Assembly: GCA_038002745.1 (NCBI GenBank)
Contig: JBBODD010000001.1
Span: 1-64,000 of the forward strand
Source of the DNA: Bacillus sp. FSL H8-0547
GTDB taxonomy: Bacteria; Bacillota; Bacilli; Bacillales; Bacillaceae
DNA: 64,000 nt
Reading direction: 5' to 3'
Position 1 is the stretch's first letter, and each line of letters starts with the position of its first letter. The notes beneath the pieces are model-generated. The model was not told the DNA's origin and ran no database searches. It saw nothing but the letters and a program-made list of their open reading frames with translations. The position numbers and the translations under genes are program-made. Shown piece by piece: positions 28,876-38,170 of this stretch.

Positions 28876-29145
28876 TTACATCTTAATCATTTCAGCATCG
28901 CTGTTATCTTTGCTTTTTTTCACAGCCCTGTAGGTAGAATAGCCGCTTATTTCCTCAAAATCATCGCAAATGTTTTTTTCCTCTGCTTTGCTCGGGACAA
29001 TTTCTTTAAACCTGCGGTATTTCTTCATAAAGTCTTCTCTGCTGATCCCCTTTTCATAGGCTTTCTCCACTGCCTGAAAAAACGAGATGACATCGATGAT
29101 TTCTGCTGTCGACCAATCCGGCTGTATTGGATATTGATAATCCAC
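28876..29145 (-). CDS. yktA: YktA, UPF0223 family protein
   Basis: About 89 residues from GTG at 29145, preferred over GTG at 29154 because AGGTG then has six-base spacing and the protein begins DYQYPIQPDWSTAEIIDVIS, as family members do. The conserved middle is EKAYEKGI ... YRRFKEIVPSKAEEK. Helical, soluble, function unknown. It is the last gene of the conserved ykt block before the catabolic island. Confidence 0.88.
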   Translation of the reverse strand: MDYQYPIQPDWSTAEIIDVISFFQAVEKAYEKGISREDFMKKYRRFKEIVPSKAEEKNICDDFEEISGYSTYRAVKKSKDNSDAEMIKM

Positions 29146-29171
29146 TCTGTTCACCTGCCTTTATCCTGCTG

Positions 29172-30128
29172 CTAGTTCCATTTCCCTCTGATTTCCGAGG
29201 CTTCTGATATAATTCTTGAAAACAGCTCATCCACACTCGGAACATCCCTGATCAGGCCCGTAACCTGGCCTGCCCAGGCAAAACCATTGTCTATCATACC
29301 ATCATATATGTATCTTTTGTTAGCTTGTCCGCTAATATAATCTTTCAGCTGCTCATAATCTGCCTTTTTTTGCTCCATGTCAAGAATGGTGTCCGTCCAC
29401 GTACCTGCAAGCGCCCTGGCAGGTGTACCGATACTGCGTTTAATCACGACTGTATCTCTTTCAGAACTGTTCACAAGGGCTTTCTTGTATGCCTCATGGG
29501 CATGGGTGCATTCCTTTGTAGCGATAAACCTTGTCCCCATCTCAATTCCTTCTGCACCAAGACTTAAAGCAGCCATGAGGCCTCTTCCATCTCCAATTCC
29601 GCCTGATGCAATGACCGGGATGGAAACCGCATCCACAACCTGCGGAATGAGGACAAATGTACCTGTATCATCCCGTCCGAGATGTCCTCCGCCCTCCTGG
29701 CCGACCACCATAACAGCATCAGCTCCGAGTTCCTCAGCTTTTTCGGCCTGCCTTCTTGCAGCCACCAGCACAAGCTTTTTCACATTTACCCCTTTTAATT
29801 GATCAAAAATGGGTGCAGGGTTTCCTCCTGTCATCGTAATCACGGGAACTTCTTCATCAATAGCCACCTGAAGCAGGTCAGAATAAGGTCTGCCGTGCTG
29901 GCCGACTGCGAAGTTGACGCCAAACGGCTTATCAGTCTTCATCCTGACTCTGGCAATCTCTTCTCTCAGCAATTCAGGCTCTCCAAGCGACATCGCCGTG
30001 ATCTGCCCAAGCCCCCCGGCATTCGACACTGCCGCAGCAAGTTCCGAATAAGCGAGGTACGCAAGACCTCCCTGTATAATCGGGTACTGAATATTAAGCA
30101 TATCGGTTATTCTTGTTTTCCAGTTCAT
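29172..30128 (-). CDS. Nitronate monooxygenase / 2-nitropropane dioxygenase-family FMN protein
   Basis: 318 residues from ATG at 30128, where GGGGG is correctly spaced; the frame is open to 30242 but without a site. TIM-barrel flavoprotein: YPIIQGGLAYLAYSELAAAV at the N terminus, DAVMVVGQEGGGHLGRDD, and the FMN-phosphate motif IPVIASGGIGDGRGLMAALS. Members oxidise nitronates or, in the FabK branch, reduce enoyl-ACP; several in fatty-acid clusters have unknown roles. It is separated from the lactonase gene by the 53-bp tandem array, so it is likely a separate transcript. Confidence 0.85.
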   Translation of the reverse strand: MNWKTRITDMLNIQYPIIQGGLAYLAYSELAAAVSNAGGLGQITAMSLGEPELLREEIARVRMKTDKPFGVNFAVGQHGRPYSDLLQVAIDEEVPVITMTGGNPAPIFDQLKGVNVKKLVLVAARRQAEKAEELGADAVMVVGQEGGGHLGRDDTGTFVLIPQVVDAVSIPVIASGGIGDGRGLMAALSLGAEGIEMGTRFIATKECTHAHEAYKKALVNSSERDTVVIKRSIGTPARALAGTWTDTILDMEQKKADYEQLKDYISGQANKRYIYDGMIDNGFAWAGQVTGLIRDVPSVDELFSRIISEASEIRGKWN

Positions 30129-30258
30129 CATGATCCCCCTGCCATTAATATCTTCCTCTATATCCACTTCTCTTAAGACAGCCGTTCTCCTTCTTGCTGT
30201 GGTGAAAAAAGGGGTGAATAAATAGATATCGGGGTAAATCAAGTCATCTGGATTGACG

Positions 30259-30529
30259 ACACTTCCGAAGATCCCTCAACGGTAAAAGTGGTACCACTCA
30301 ACGTAATAACGCCACTTTCGAAGATTCCTCAACGGCAAAAGTGGCACCACTCTGCGTAATGATGCCACTTTCGAAGACCCCTCAACGGTATAAGTGGCAC
30401 TACTATGGGGAATGGCGCCACTTCCTAAGATCATTCAACATCAAAACTGGCAGCATTCAACGGAATGACGCCACTTCCGAAGACCCTTCAACGATAAAAG
30501 TGGCATCACCCAGGGAAACGGCGTGACTA
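30259..30529. repeat. Tandem array A: five units of 53 bp
   Basis: The element ACTTYCGAAGA recurs at 30261, 30314, 30367, 30420 (diverged) and 30473, an exact 53-bp step. Each unit holds a spaced inverted repeat GCCACTTT ... AAAGTGGC (arms 8 bp, about 19 bp apart) and then an 18-bp linker. It fills the gap between the nitronate monooxygenase start and the lactonase stop. No ORF is supported. Confidence 0.92.
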
Positions 30530-30625
30530 ACAAGTTATTCCCAGTCAGATTAACCGATTGGAACAGACAAAATCCGAACAGCTTAAACTGTCCGGATTTC
30601 TTCCTGAATTCCTTATGCCCCGGCC

Positions 30626-31627
30626 CTAAAATCTGACCTTTGCCCCCACACCGGCAAACAGTCTGGAAGGATTTTTTTCTGTCATGGTTCTGATGTCCTC
30701 TTCCTGCACTCCCTTATCCCGAAGAGCTGGAATGACATTTTCAAACAGGTGGGCAGGGTGCCAGTTCTTCATTTTCTCCTGAACCTGCTTTGGGAGGATC
30801 AGCGGTCTTCCCATCCAGTAGTTTACGGTATCGTGAGACATCATAATTTGATCTGCATACCCTTTTTCAAGTAATTCCATCAGCGTCTTTATTCTTATGT
30901 CATCGTCAGGTGCTCCCACCATGCCCTGAATGCCGAAACGGTCAAAAGCGATATAACCTCCGTGCTCCAGAACAGCTGAATGATAGTCAGGATCCGTATT
31001 GCCGCACATGTGTCCGATAACAATTTTTTTCGGATCACAGCCAAGTTCAATGAGCAGTCTGATTTGTTCCGGCCCCATTGTTCCTTCCTGGGTGTGGGTA
31101 AGAATGACCGTGCCTTCTTCGCGGTGAACCCTTGCAGCCGCTCTGAAAAACATTTGTTCATAAGGCGTAATTTCACCCTTGCTTGATGCAAGCTTAATGA
31201 TTCCGGGCTTGATGCCCGTCACCCGAATGCCTTCTGTCAGCTCTTTTTTAAACATTTCATAAATTTCTTCTTCTGCCGTACCGAGGCCCTGTCTGAATTT
31301 AAAGTAAGGGGTGGCTCCTTCCCCTTCATAATAATATCCTGTGGCGCAGATAATCTGGAGACCGGTTCTTTCAGATATTTCCTTCAGCAGCTCCGGATTT
31401 CTGCCGCACTCATTCGGTGTCGGATCTACTACTGTATCGACCCCGAAGCTAAGCAGCTGAAGAGCGACGGTAATGCCTGTTTCAAGGGCATCCTGCTCAT
31501 CAAATCCTCCAAGGGAATCGTCACCGTGAAAACCCGGATACCCGAAAACAAAATGTTCATGAATCAGCGTTTTGCCGAGCTGATCAGCCGGGATAGGCCC
31601 TGTAACGGTTTCAACTGTGCCGGTCAT
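30626..31627 (-). CDS. Phosphotriesterase-like lactonase family hydrolase
   Basis: 333 residues, an amidohydrolase TIM barrel with all binuclear-metal ligands visible: His23 and His25 (LIHEHFVFG), a carboxylated Lys (GIKPGIIKLASS), His in VILTHTQEGT, His in IGHMCGNTDP, Asp in MMSHDTVNYW. Family members hydrolyse lactones (including acyl-homoserine lactones), some esters and, promiscuously, organophosphates. The start has GGGGTG upstream, overlapping the stop of the acyl-CoA ligase gene seven bases away. Coupling to a ligase suggests it opens a lactone to a hydroxy acid that is then made a CoA ester; this is inference. Confidence 0.88.
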   Translation of the reverse strand: MTGTVETVTGPIPADQLGKTLIHEHFVFGYPGFHGDDSLGGFDEQDALETGITVALQLLSFGVDTVVDPTPNECGRNPELLKEISERTGLQIICATGYYYEGEGATPYFKFRQGLGTAEEEIYEMFKKELTEGIRVTGIKPGIIKLASSKGEITPYEQMFFRAAARVHREEGTVILTHTQEGTMGPEQIRLLIELGCDPKKIVIGHMCGNTDPDYHSAVLEHGGYIAFDRFGIQGMVGAPDDDIRIKTLMELLEKGYADQIMMSHDTVNYWMGRPLILPKQVQEKMKNWHPAHLFENVIPALRDKGVQEEDIRTMTEKNPSRLFAGVGAKVRF

Positions 31628-31633
31628 TGCGCT

Positions 31634-33307
31634 TCACCCCATCACCCTTTGTTTTTCTTCTTCCTGAAGCTTCCGCCATAGCAGCTTTCCGCTTGAAGTC
31701 ATAGGCAGGCTTTCTCTGAATTCGATCATTCTTGGATACTTGTAGGCTGCCATTTTTTCTTTTGCCCAGCTGATGATTTCCTCGCCGTCAATTTTCCCCT
31801 TATATTCCTGATTCAGAATAATAAAGGCTTTGACTGTTTCTCCCCTGCGTTCATCCGGTACGCCGACCACGCATGCCTGCATGACGGCAGGATGCTGATA
31901 TAGCATGCCTTCAACCTCTGTCGGCCACACTTTAAAGCCAGATGCGTTGATCATTCGTTTTACTCTGTCCACGATAAAGTAATAGCCTTCTTCATCGCGT
32001 TTTCCGATATCGCCTGTCCTGAAGAATTTTTTCCCGTCAAGCTCGACAAACGATTTTTCATTTTCCTCCGGTCTTCTGTAATAGCCCAAAAAGACTTGCG
32101 GCCCGTTCACGACAATTTCGCCTTCTTCTCCATTTTCAAGCTCCCGGCATGTTACGGGATCAATAACCCTTGCATCTACATCAAAAGAAGGAATGCCAAG
32201 ACATTGAAGCTTCGATCTGTCAGGCGGATTAAAATGTGTCTGGGCAATGGTTTCTGAAAGGCCGTAGCCCTCGATAAATTTCAGGCCGGACAATTGGTAC
32301 AGCCTTTCTCCAACGGCTGCAGGAAGAGCTGCACCACCTCCCGCTAGATTCATCAGGCTTGCCATGTCCTCTTTTTTCAGGGAAGGATTGGCCATAAAGT
32401 CAATCAGCATCGTGCTGATTGTTATCCAGTGGGTTACTTCTTTATCCCTGATGGTATTTCTCGCAAATTCCCTGTCCCACCTTGTCATCATGATCATGGT
32501 GGCTCCGGAGAGAATCGGAATGTGCATGCTGTGCACCATGCCTGTTACATGAAACAGGGGCAAAGTCGCAAGACATACCGCATCAGACGTTGCATTCAGC
32601 CAGTGATAGCCTCCGAATGTATTGGCCTGAACGGTGCGGTGAGTATGCATGCACCCCTTTGGAAGGCCTGTCGTTCCGGAAGTGTACGGCAGGACAGCGA
32701 GATCATCTGCTGATGCCGTCATCCGGGAAGGCACTTCCAGGCTCGACAGCGCATCCTTCCAGTGAATATGCCCGGTTTGAGCAAGCTCAATTGGACCCAT
32801 TTTTACTTCTTCCGGTATTTCATGACCGGGTTCACCCGCATGCAAATAATCAGAATAGGTTGATACAATGATATTCTTCAGCGGGACTGAGTCAAGCAGC
32901 GGAAGCACTTTGGAGTACAGTTCCTGTCCTACAATACCTGACTTTAACTCACAGTCATTTATATAAAATCTCAGTTCTTCCGAGGTGTTCATCGGATTAA
33001 TCGGCACAACCACGCCGCCGGCACGGAGGATGGCGTTATACCCGATGACAAACTGGGGCGAGTTTTGAACAAACAGCAGAACATTTTCACCTTTTTTAAC
33101 GCCCATTTTCTTTTCAAGGAATCCGGCAAGATCTTCGGTTTCTTTTAAAAGCTGCCTGTATGTAAGCTCTGCGCCGTAATAATGAATGGCTGTCTTGTCC
33201 GGGTATCTTTTTGCAGATAGTTCCAAATTTTCGTACAGGGTTGTTTCAGGTACTGTCAGTGTGTACGGCACTCTTACCGGCCAATGCTTGAAATGTGATT
33301 GAATCAT
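31634..33307 (-). CDS. Long/medium-chain acyl-CoA ligase (AMP-forming), island copy 1
   Basis: About 557 residues; ATG at 33307 has AAGGTG at eight bases, an ATG two codons earlier is closer. ANL superfamily: P-loop-like PYTSGTTGLPKG, GYGLSETIAQTHFNPPD, FRTGDIGKRDEEGYYFIVDR hinge region and the catalytic Lys in MTSSGKLLWRKL. It activates a carboxylic acid to the CoA thioester. It is followed by the lactonase in a two-gene unit and preceded by a perfect cre site at 33334. Confidence 0.92.
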   Translation of the reverse strand: MIQSHFKHWPVRVPYTLTVPETTLYENLELSAKRYPDKTAIHYYGAELTYRQLLKETEDLAGFLEKKMGVKKGENVLLFVQNSPQFVIGYNAILRAGGVVVPINPMNTSEELRFYINDCELKSGIVGQELYSKVLPLLDSVPLKNIIVSTYSDYLHAGEPGHEIPEEVKMGPIELAQTGHIHWKDALSSLEVPSRMTASADDLAVLPYTSGTTGLPKGCMHTHRTVQANTFGGYHWLNATSDAVCLATLPLFHVTGMVHSMHIPILSGATMIMMTRWDREFARNTIRDKEVTHWITISTMLIDFMANPSLKKEDMASLMNLAGGGAALPAAVGERLYQLSGLKFIEGYGLSETIAQTHFNPPDRSKLQCLGIPSFDVDARVIDPVTCRELENGEEGEIVVNGPQVFLGYYRRPEENEKSFVELDGKKFFRTGDIGKRDEEGYYFIVDRVKRMINASGFKVWPTEVEGMLYQHPAVMQACVVGVPDERRGETVKAFIILNQEYKGKIDGEEIISWAKEKMAAYKYPRMIEFRESLPMTSSGKLLWRKLQEEEKQRVMG

Positions 33308-33333
33308 GTGCATTTCACCTTCCCGACTGTTAT

Positions 33334-33347
33334 TGGTAGCGCTTACA
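33334..33347 (-). promoter_or_regulatory. Catabolite-responsive element (cre) before the ligase-lactonase unit
   Basis: The minus strand reads TGTAAGCGCTACCA, matching all 14 positions of TGWAARCGYTWNCW. It lies 27 bases upstream of the chosen ligase start, so bound CcpA would act as a roadblock or block a promoter here. CcpA control is inferred from the motif. Confidence 0.75.
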
Positions 33348-33538
33348 GTAATATTTCTAACTTTTCTGATAAATACCTTTTTCCTTTGAGAAAATTTTTA
33401 TTTGCATCTTTTCATGTTCTGGTAAATGACTGTTTTTGTATTTTGGAAATCATACCCGATCCCTTTCGCTTCAGTCCACTGGTGTCTTATTTAAATACTT
33501 TTCAGCAACCATAAGTACGAACACAGCCTTAATTAAAG

Positions 33539-33570
33539 ACAGTTTCCCGCTGTATACAGCGGGAAACTGT
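33539..33570. terminator. Perfect 32-bp palindrome after the substrate-binding protein gene
   Basis: Sixteen-base arms ACAGTTTCCCGCTGTA form an uninterrupted palindrome 30 bases past the solute-binding protein stop. On the minus strand it is followed by TCTTTAATT, a poor T-run. It is either a weak terminator or a 3'-stabilising hairpin of the binding-protein mRNA. Confidence 0.65.
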
Positions 33571-33599
33571 AAAGATTCGTTCTTTCATCCAGTAGATCT

Positions 33600-34775
33600 T
33601 TACTTATCCAACTTCACAAGCTTTCCGTCTTCTACAACATGAATGGATGTTTTCCAGTTAAAGCCGTTGTTTTCCATTCCGGTCAGATGCCATACCATTT
33701 GCTCGTCTTCAAGTTCTTTAATTCCTTTTTCCATATTCTCCATGATTTCCGCCGGGTCTGAGACAGTGCCTGCTTCCTGCATTGCTTTCACTGCGACGTG
33801 AAGGGCCTGGTAGTTAAATGCACTTTCGGCTGTCGGTATGCCGTCTGTCAGTTCCGCATATTTATCGACAAACGCCTGGCCTCCCGGTGCGTCGCTTTCA
33901 CTGATTGGCAGTGTGCCGATTGCGCCTTCAAGCATTTCATATCCTCCGAGGACCGGTTCCATTTCTTCAAACTTCGCCTGGTCCATAATCATGATACCGC
34001 CTTTAAACCCGAGCTCTCTCGCCTGTTTGATCAGCAGCGCCGTCGGCTGCGACGGTCCTCCGACAAACAATACGTCCGGCTTTTCTTTAAGAGCATTTGT
34101 CATGATGGTGAAAAAGTCTGTTTCTTTGCTGAAATCCACTGAACCGTCAAAAACGATTTCTCCGCCTTTTTCTTCCCAGACAGGTTTAATGGTAGCCGTC
34201 CAGTCTTTTCCGTACTGTGTAGCTGTCGGAATCAGTGCGAGCTTCTTCCCGAAGCGTTCCATCTGATAGTCAGCATACGGCTCAGGATACGCGTCATATG
34301 CAGGAGGAATGCTCAATGTCAGCTTATTGCCCTGTTCCTGGATTTTCGGTTCGCTCGTATAGGCTCCAATGATGAAGTTTTCCTGCTGGTTAAAAACTTG
34401 AGTGGCGAAAACACCGCCGCTGTGCGGAACAAAAACGATCGGTGCTTTATTTTCCTGTACAAGCCTGCGGGCATTTGTTCCCGTTTCATTCGGAAGGTAC
34501 TTGTCATCAAGGGATACAATTTTCACTTTGTATGTTTTTCCGTCGACTTCAAAGCCTTCTTTATTAATCTCATCTGCTGCCATCGTCAAGCCTCTCAGCG
34601 TATTCTCGCCGTAAAAAGCAGCCGGACCGGAAAGCGGGCCGCTGTATCCGATATTGACTGTGCCCTCTCCGCCTGCATCTCCCCCGCCTGACGCACCGCT
34701 TGAATTGCATGCCGCAAGACCAATTAACGACACCGAAAGTCCAAGAACCATCCCGATCTTTTTAAGCGATTTCAC
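33600..34775 (-). CDS. Branched-chain-amino-acid-type ABC transporter solute-binding lipoprotein
   Basis: 391 residues from GTG with GGGGG upstream. The lipoprotein signal ends in LAAC (lipobox, Cys23), then a Gly/Ser linker. The mature part is a class I periplasmic-binding fold (VNIGYSGPLSGPAAFYGENT and so on) of the LivJ/HAAT type. Members bind branched amino acids, amides, aromatic acids or other small carboxylates. With livHMGF upstream it completes an importer inside a catabolic cluster, so its ligand is probably the pathway substrate rather than leucine. Confidence 0.92.
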   Translation of the reverse strand: MKSLKKIGMVLGLSVSLIGLAACNSSGASGGGDAGGEGTVNIGYSGPLSGPAAFYGENTLRGLTMAADEINKEGFEVDGKTYKVKIVSLDDKYLPNETGTNARRLVQENKAPIVFVPHSGGVFATQVFNQQENFIIGAYTSEPKIQEQGNKLTLSIPPAYDAYPEPYADYQMERFGKKLALIPTATQYGKDWTATIKPVWEEKGGEIVFDGSVDFSKETDFFTIMTNALKEKPDVLFVGGPSQPTALLIKQARELGFKGGIMIMDQAKFEEMEPVLGGYEMLEGAIGTLPISESDAPGGQAFVDKYAELTDGIPTAESAFNYQALHVAVKAMQEAGTVSDPAEIMENMEKGIKELEDEQMVWHLTGMENNGFNWKTSIHVVEDGKLVKLDK

Positions 34776-34862
34776 AGAAATTCCCCCTTGTTTTCATCAA
34801 AATCGACTCGTTTTTTAACCTGTTTGTGCTGCAGACCTGCCATTTGCGAAAAAAATGCTATG

Positions 34863-35570
34863 TCAGGCGCCAATATAGGCGCGTTTGACCTCATCGTTAT
34901 CAAACAGCTCTTTTTTTGTCCCCTGCATCACAATCTGTCCGTTCTCCATCACATAGCCCCTTGTTGAGATGGACAAAGCAGCATGCGCGTTCTGTTCAGC
35001 AAGCAACACCGTCGTTCCGTGCTTATGAATTTCCTGAATGACTTTAAACATCTGGTCTACGATCAGCGGTGCTAGTCCGAGAGAAGGTTCATCAAGCATC
35101 AGGATTTTCGGCTTCGCCATGAGAGCCCTGCCGATTGCAAGCATCTGCTGCTGTCCGCCGCTAAGTGATCCTGCAGCATCTTTCCGTTTTTCAAAAAGAA
35201 TCGGAAACAGAGCATAAATGTCCTCCAGCTGTTTTTGGACAGCCTTTTTATCTCTGCGCCGGGTATAGCTTCCCATTTTCAAATTTTCATAAACAGTCAT
35301 TTCAGAAAACAGCTTTCTGCCCTCGGCGCACTGGACAATACCTGCTCTTACTAATTTATAGGGCGCCATATTATGAATCTTCCTGTCTTCAAAAAGAATG
35401 TCACCGGAAGAAACCTTATTCAGGCCTGACAGCGTATGAAAAAGCGTGCTTTTCCCTGCGCCGTTTGCCCCGAGAATGGTCACAAGCTCTCCCTGCCCGA
35501 TTTCCATGGATACGTTTTTCAGTGCCTGAAACCGGCCGTAAAAAACATCAATATGTTGCAGCTTCAGCAT
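34863..35570 (-). CDS. livF: Liv-type ABC transporter ATP-binding protein (LivF)
   Basis: 235 residues from ATG at 35570, which has GGAGG eight bases upstream. Walker A GANGAGKST, signature LSGGQQQML, Walker B ILMLDEPSLGL and the switch His in LLAEQNAHAA region are present. The GRFQALKNVSMEIGQGELVT start is typical of LivF. It overlaps the end of livG by 23 bases. Confidence 0.93.
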   Translation of the reverse strand: MLKLQHIDVFYGRFQALKNVSMEIGQGELVTILGANGAGKSTLFHTLSGLNKVSSGDILFEDRKIHNMAPYKLVRAGIVQCAEGRKLFSEMTVYENLKMGSYTRRRDKKAVQKQLEDIYALFPILFEKRKDAAGSLSGGQQQMLAIGRALMAKPKILMLDEPSLGLAPLIVDQMFKVIQEIHKHGTTVLLAEQNAHAALSISTRGYVMENGQIVMQGTKKELFDNDEVKRAYIGA

Positions 35571-36330
35571 AGGCATGTCCTCCAAGATAAGCTTCGATCA
35601 CGTTTGGATCTGCCTGAATATCAGACGGCAGTCCTTCTGCAATTTTTTTGCCGTGATTGAGAACCATCACTTTATCAGCCAGACTCATGACCATCTTCAT
35701 CTTATGTTCGATAAAACAGACTGTATATCCGCTGCGCTTCAATTTGAGAATTAGCTCGGACAGTCCATCTGTTTCATCTGGATTAACTCCTGCTGCAGGT
35801 TCGTCAAGAAGGATGATCTCCGGTTCTGTTGCGAGAGCAAGCGCAATGGCCACCCGTTTTTGGGCTTCCTGTGAGATGACAGAAGCCATTTCGCCTTCTA
35901 AATGCTCAACCCCGCAAAAGGCAAGAGCTTCCATCGCTTTGTCATAGCAAAGCTGCTGCTCTGACCGTTCCCTTTTCGTTTTAAATATCCCGTCAAACAA
36001 GTTAGATTTCGTTCTGAGGCGATGTCCGATCAGCACATTGTCTATGACAGTAGCGTCCGAAAAAAGACTTGTCGTCTGAAACGTCCTGCCAATTCCGAGC
36101 TTAGCCATTCTGGCAGGCTTTGCTGCTGTCACATCTGTCCCGTTAAACAGGATGGTCCCTGAAGTCGGCCTGTGAAAACCGCTGATCAGATTCAGAAATG
36201 TGGATTTTCCGGCTCCATTCGGCCCTATGATTGCGGTGATTTTCCCTTTTTCAATCCCAAGATCAACCTCATTTACAGCCGTCAATCCCCCGAAAGATTT
36301 TGTCAGCTGCCTGATTTCTATCAGCATCAT
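35548..36330 (-). CDS. livG: Liv-type ABC transporter ATP-binding protein (LivG)
   Basis: 260 residues. Walker A IIGPNGAGKST, the LivG-specific GIGRTFQTTSLFSDATVIDN, signature region SQEAQKRVAIALAL (an ISQEAQ variant of LSGGQ) and Walker B IILLDEPAAGVNPDE. The signature is atypical: LSGGQ is replaced by ISQEA, while the other motifs are intact. GGAGG precedes two adjacent ATGs. The start overlaps the livM stop. Confidence 0.92.
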   Translation of the reverse strand: MMLIEIRQLTKSFGGLTAVNEVDLGIEKGKITAIIGPNGAGKSTFLNLISGFHRPTSGTILFNGTDVTAAKPARMAKLGIGRTFQTTSLFSDATVIDNVLIGHRLRTKSNLFDGIFKTKRERSEQQLCYDKAMEALAFCGVEHLEGEMASVISQEAQKRVAIALALATEPEIILLDEPAAGVNPDETDGLSELILKLKRSGYTVCFIEHKMKMVMSLADKVMVLNHGKKIAEGLPSDIQADPNVIEAYLGGHAYAEAATY

Positions 36331-37307
36331 CCAGCCTCCTTTATTTTTCTCTTAGCATCAGCAGGTCTGCGCTGCGAGAAATACATTTTCAGAGAGTGAT
36401 AGCTTCCGACAAGCCCTTTCGGATAAAAAAGCATGATCAAAACGACAATCGGACCGAATATCAGCATTCTGTATTCTTCAAGAAACTGCAGGGACTGTGT
36501 GACAGTGACAATCAAAAATGTGCCAAGAACGGGTCCTGTCATCGTGCCGATTCCTCCGACAAGAAGATACATCAGCATTTCAAACGTGACAGTAATCGCT
36601 GAGATATCGGGCCCGAGAAATCGGATAAAACCCGCATACAGCACGCCTGAGAGACCTGCAAAAAAAGCGGAAAGGACAAAGGCAAGCAGCTGATTTTTCA
36701 TAATATTGATCCCGATTGTCTTTGACAGATCCTCACTCCCCCTGATGGCAAAGAGCGTTCTGCCGAAAAGAGAGTCCTTGATTCTTTTAACTGCCATGAT
36801 GGTTCCAAGCAAAAAGAACAAGATAAAATAGTACTGCGATTCAATCGTGTCAAATGTCAGTGGTCCGAGAGCCGATGGCACCGGAATGCCGATCAGGCCC
36901 CTGACTCCCCCGGTGACTTCATCCCACTTGTCGATAACCAGATAAATAATAAACCCCACACACATCGTGTATATGGCGAAAAAATGGTGTCTTGTCCTTA
37001 GCGCGATCAGACCGATCACAAAACTCAGGGTTATTGTAACGGCAAGCGCTGCTGCAAATGCAAGCCAGAAATTCACCTGATAAGTGGATGTCAGTATGCC
37101 GAGTGTGTAGGCTCCTGCCGCAAAAAAACCGGCATGGGCTAACGACAGCTGGCCTGTAAACCCCGAGATGATGTTAAGTCCGTAAACAGCAATGGACCAG
37201 ATCATGACCAGGATCAGGATTTGCTTATGATAATGATTTTGAGACAACAATGGAAACAGCACCGCAATCAGCAATATAACCGGCAACAGTATTTTTTGAA
37301 TCTTCAC
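36327..37307 (-). CDS. livM: Liv-type ABC transporter permease (LivM)
   Basis: 326 residues with about nine helices and the conserved GLNIISGFTGQLSLAHAGFFAAGAY region (given in part: SGFTGQLSLAHAGFFAAGAY). The coupling-helix part is VLYAGFIRFLGPDISAIT. The C-terminal tail is basic. The start overlaps the livH stop by four bases. Confidence 0.93.
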   Translation of the reverse strand: MKIQKILLPVILLIAVLFPLLSQNHYHKQILILVMIWSIAVYGLNIISGFTGQLSLAHAGFFAAGAYTLGILTSTYQVNFWLAFAAALAVTITLSFVIGLIALRTRHHFFAIYTMCVGFIIYLVIDKWDEVTGGVRGLIGIPVPSALGPLTFDTIESQYYFILFFLLGTIMAVKRIKDSLFGRTLFAIRGSEDLSKTIGINIMKNQLLAFVLSAFFAGLSGVLYAGFIRFLGPDISAITVTFEMLMYLLVGGIGTMTGPVLGTFLIVTVTQSLQFLEEYRMLIFGPIVVLIMLFYPKGLVGSYHSLKMYFSQRRPADAKRKIKEAG

Positions 37308-38170
37308 GTGCGTGCCCCCTTTGAAAAAAGACCGGTTGGCTTAATGGTTAAAATGGCCACGAGGAGGAGAAATGCAAAGATGTCTTTATAATCGTTTGAG
37401 AGATAAGTAGCTCCCATGCTTTCAGTCAGCCCAAGAAGAAACCCACCCGCTATTGCCCCGGGAATACTGCCCATCCCTCCGATAATGATGATGACGAAGG
37501 CTTTCATAATGACCAGGCTCCCCATCGTCGGAAAGACGAGATTGATAGGAGAAGCTAAAGTAGCTGCTGCAGAAGCGAGCGCCGCAGCAATGGCAAATGT
37601 CAGCATGGCCACCATATTGGCGTTGATGCCGACTAAAAAGGCGCCATCCCTGTTTTGCGACATCGCGACAATGGAAGCTCCAATCATCGTCTTTGTCAGG
37701 AAAAAATGCAGAGCAAGCATCAGGAGGATGGATGAACCAACAACCAGTATCCGCTGCTGTGTGATGGTGAGCCCGAATATTTCCACTACACCTGAAAAAG
37801 GCGTCGGCATCTGTTTGTAATCTGTTCCCCAAATCAGCTGCGCCAGCGCTTCAAAAAACAGCATCAGGCCGATTGCAGCAACCATGACTCTCATGGGATT
37901 AACATTTCCAAGGTATTTAAACACAACTTGTTCGCAGAGAATGCCGAGAGCAGCAACAATCAGGATCGACAAAATGAGTGCTGCCCAGTAGTTCATGCCA
38001 TACTGAGTCATAAATAAAAGGCTGACATAAGCGCCGATCATATAGAATGAACCGTGGGCAAAATTCGGGATATGCAGAATGCCGAACACAAGCGTCAGCC
38101 CTAAAGCCACAAGACTGTAAACGCTTCCAATTGTAATTCCGTTAAATAATTGCTGAAGAAATAATTCCAT
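37304..38170 (-). CDS. livH: Liv-type ABC transporter permease (LivH)
   Basis: 288 residues from ATG at 38170, which has GGGGG five bases upstream; the longer frame begins at 38203. Conserved LFNGITIGSVYSLVALGLTL and HIPNFAHGSFYMIGAYVSLL, and ending in ILTIKPTGLFSKGART. It is the first gene of the livHMGF-binding-protein unit. A gap of 170 bases to the quinone oxidoreductase contains a GC-rich hairpin (about 38309-38332) without a clear T-run, so read-through from the upstream operon is possible. Confidence 0.93.
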   Translation of the reverse strand: MELFLQQLFNGITIGSVYSLVALGLTLVFGILHIPNFAHGSFYMIGAYVSLLFMTQYGMNYWAALILSILIVAALGILCEQVVFKYLGNVNPMRVMVAAIGLMLFFEALAQLIWGTDYKQMPTPFSGVVEIFGLTITQQRILVVGSSILLMLALHFFLTKTMIGASIVAMSQNRDGAFLVGINANMVAMLTFAIAAALASAAATLASPINLVFPTMGSLVIMKAFVIIIIGGMGSIPGAIAGGFLLGLTESMGATYLSNDYKDIFAFLLLVAILTIKPTGLFSKGART

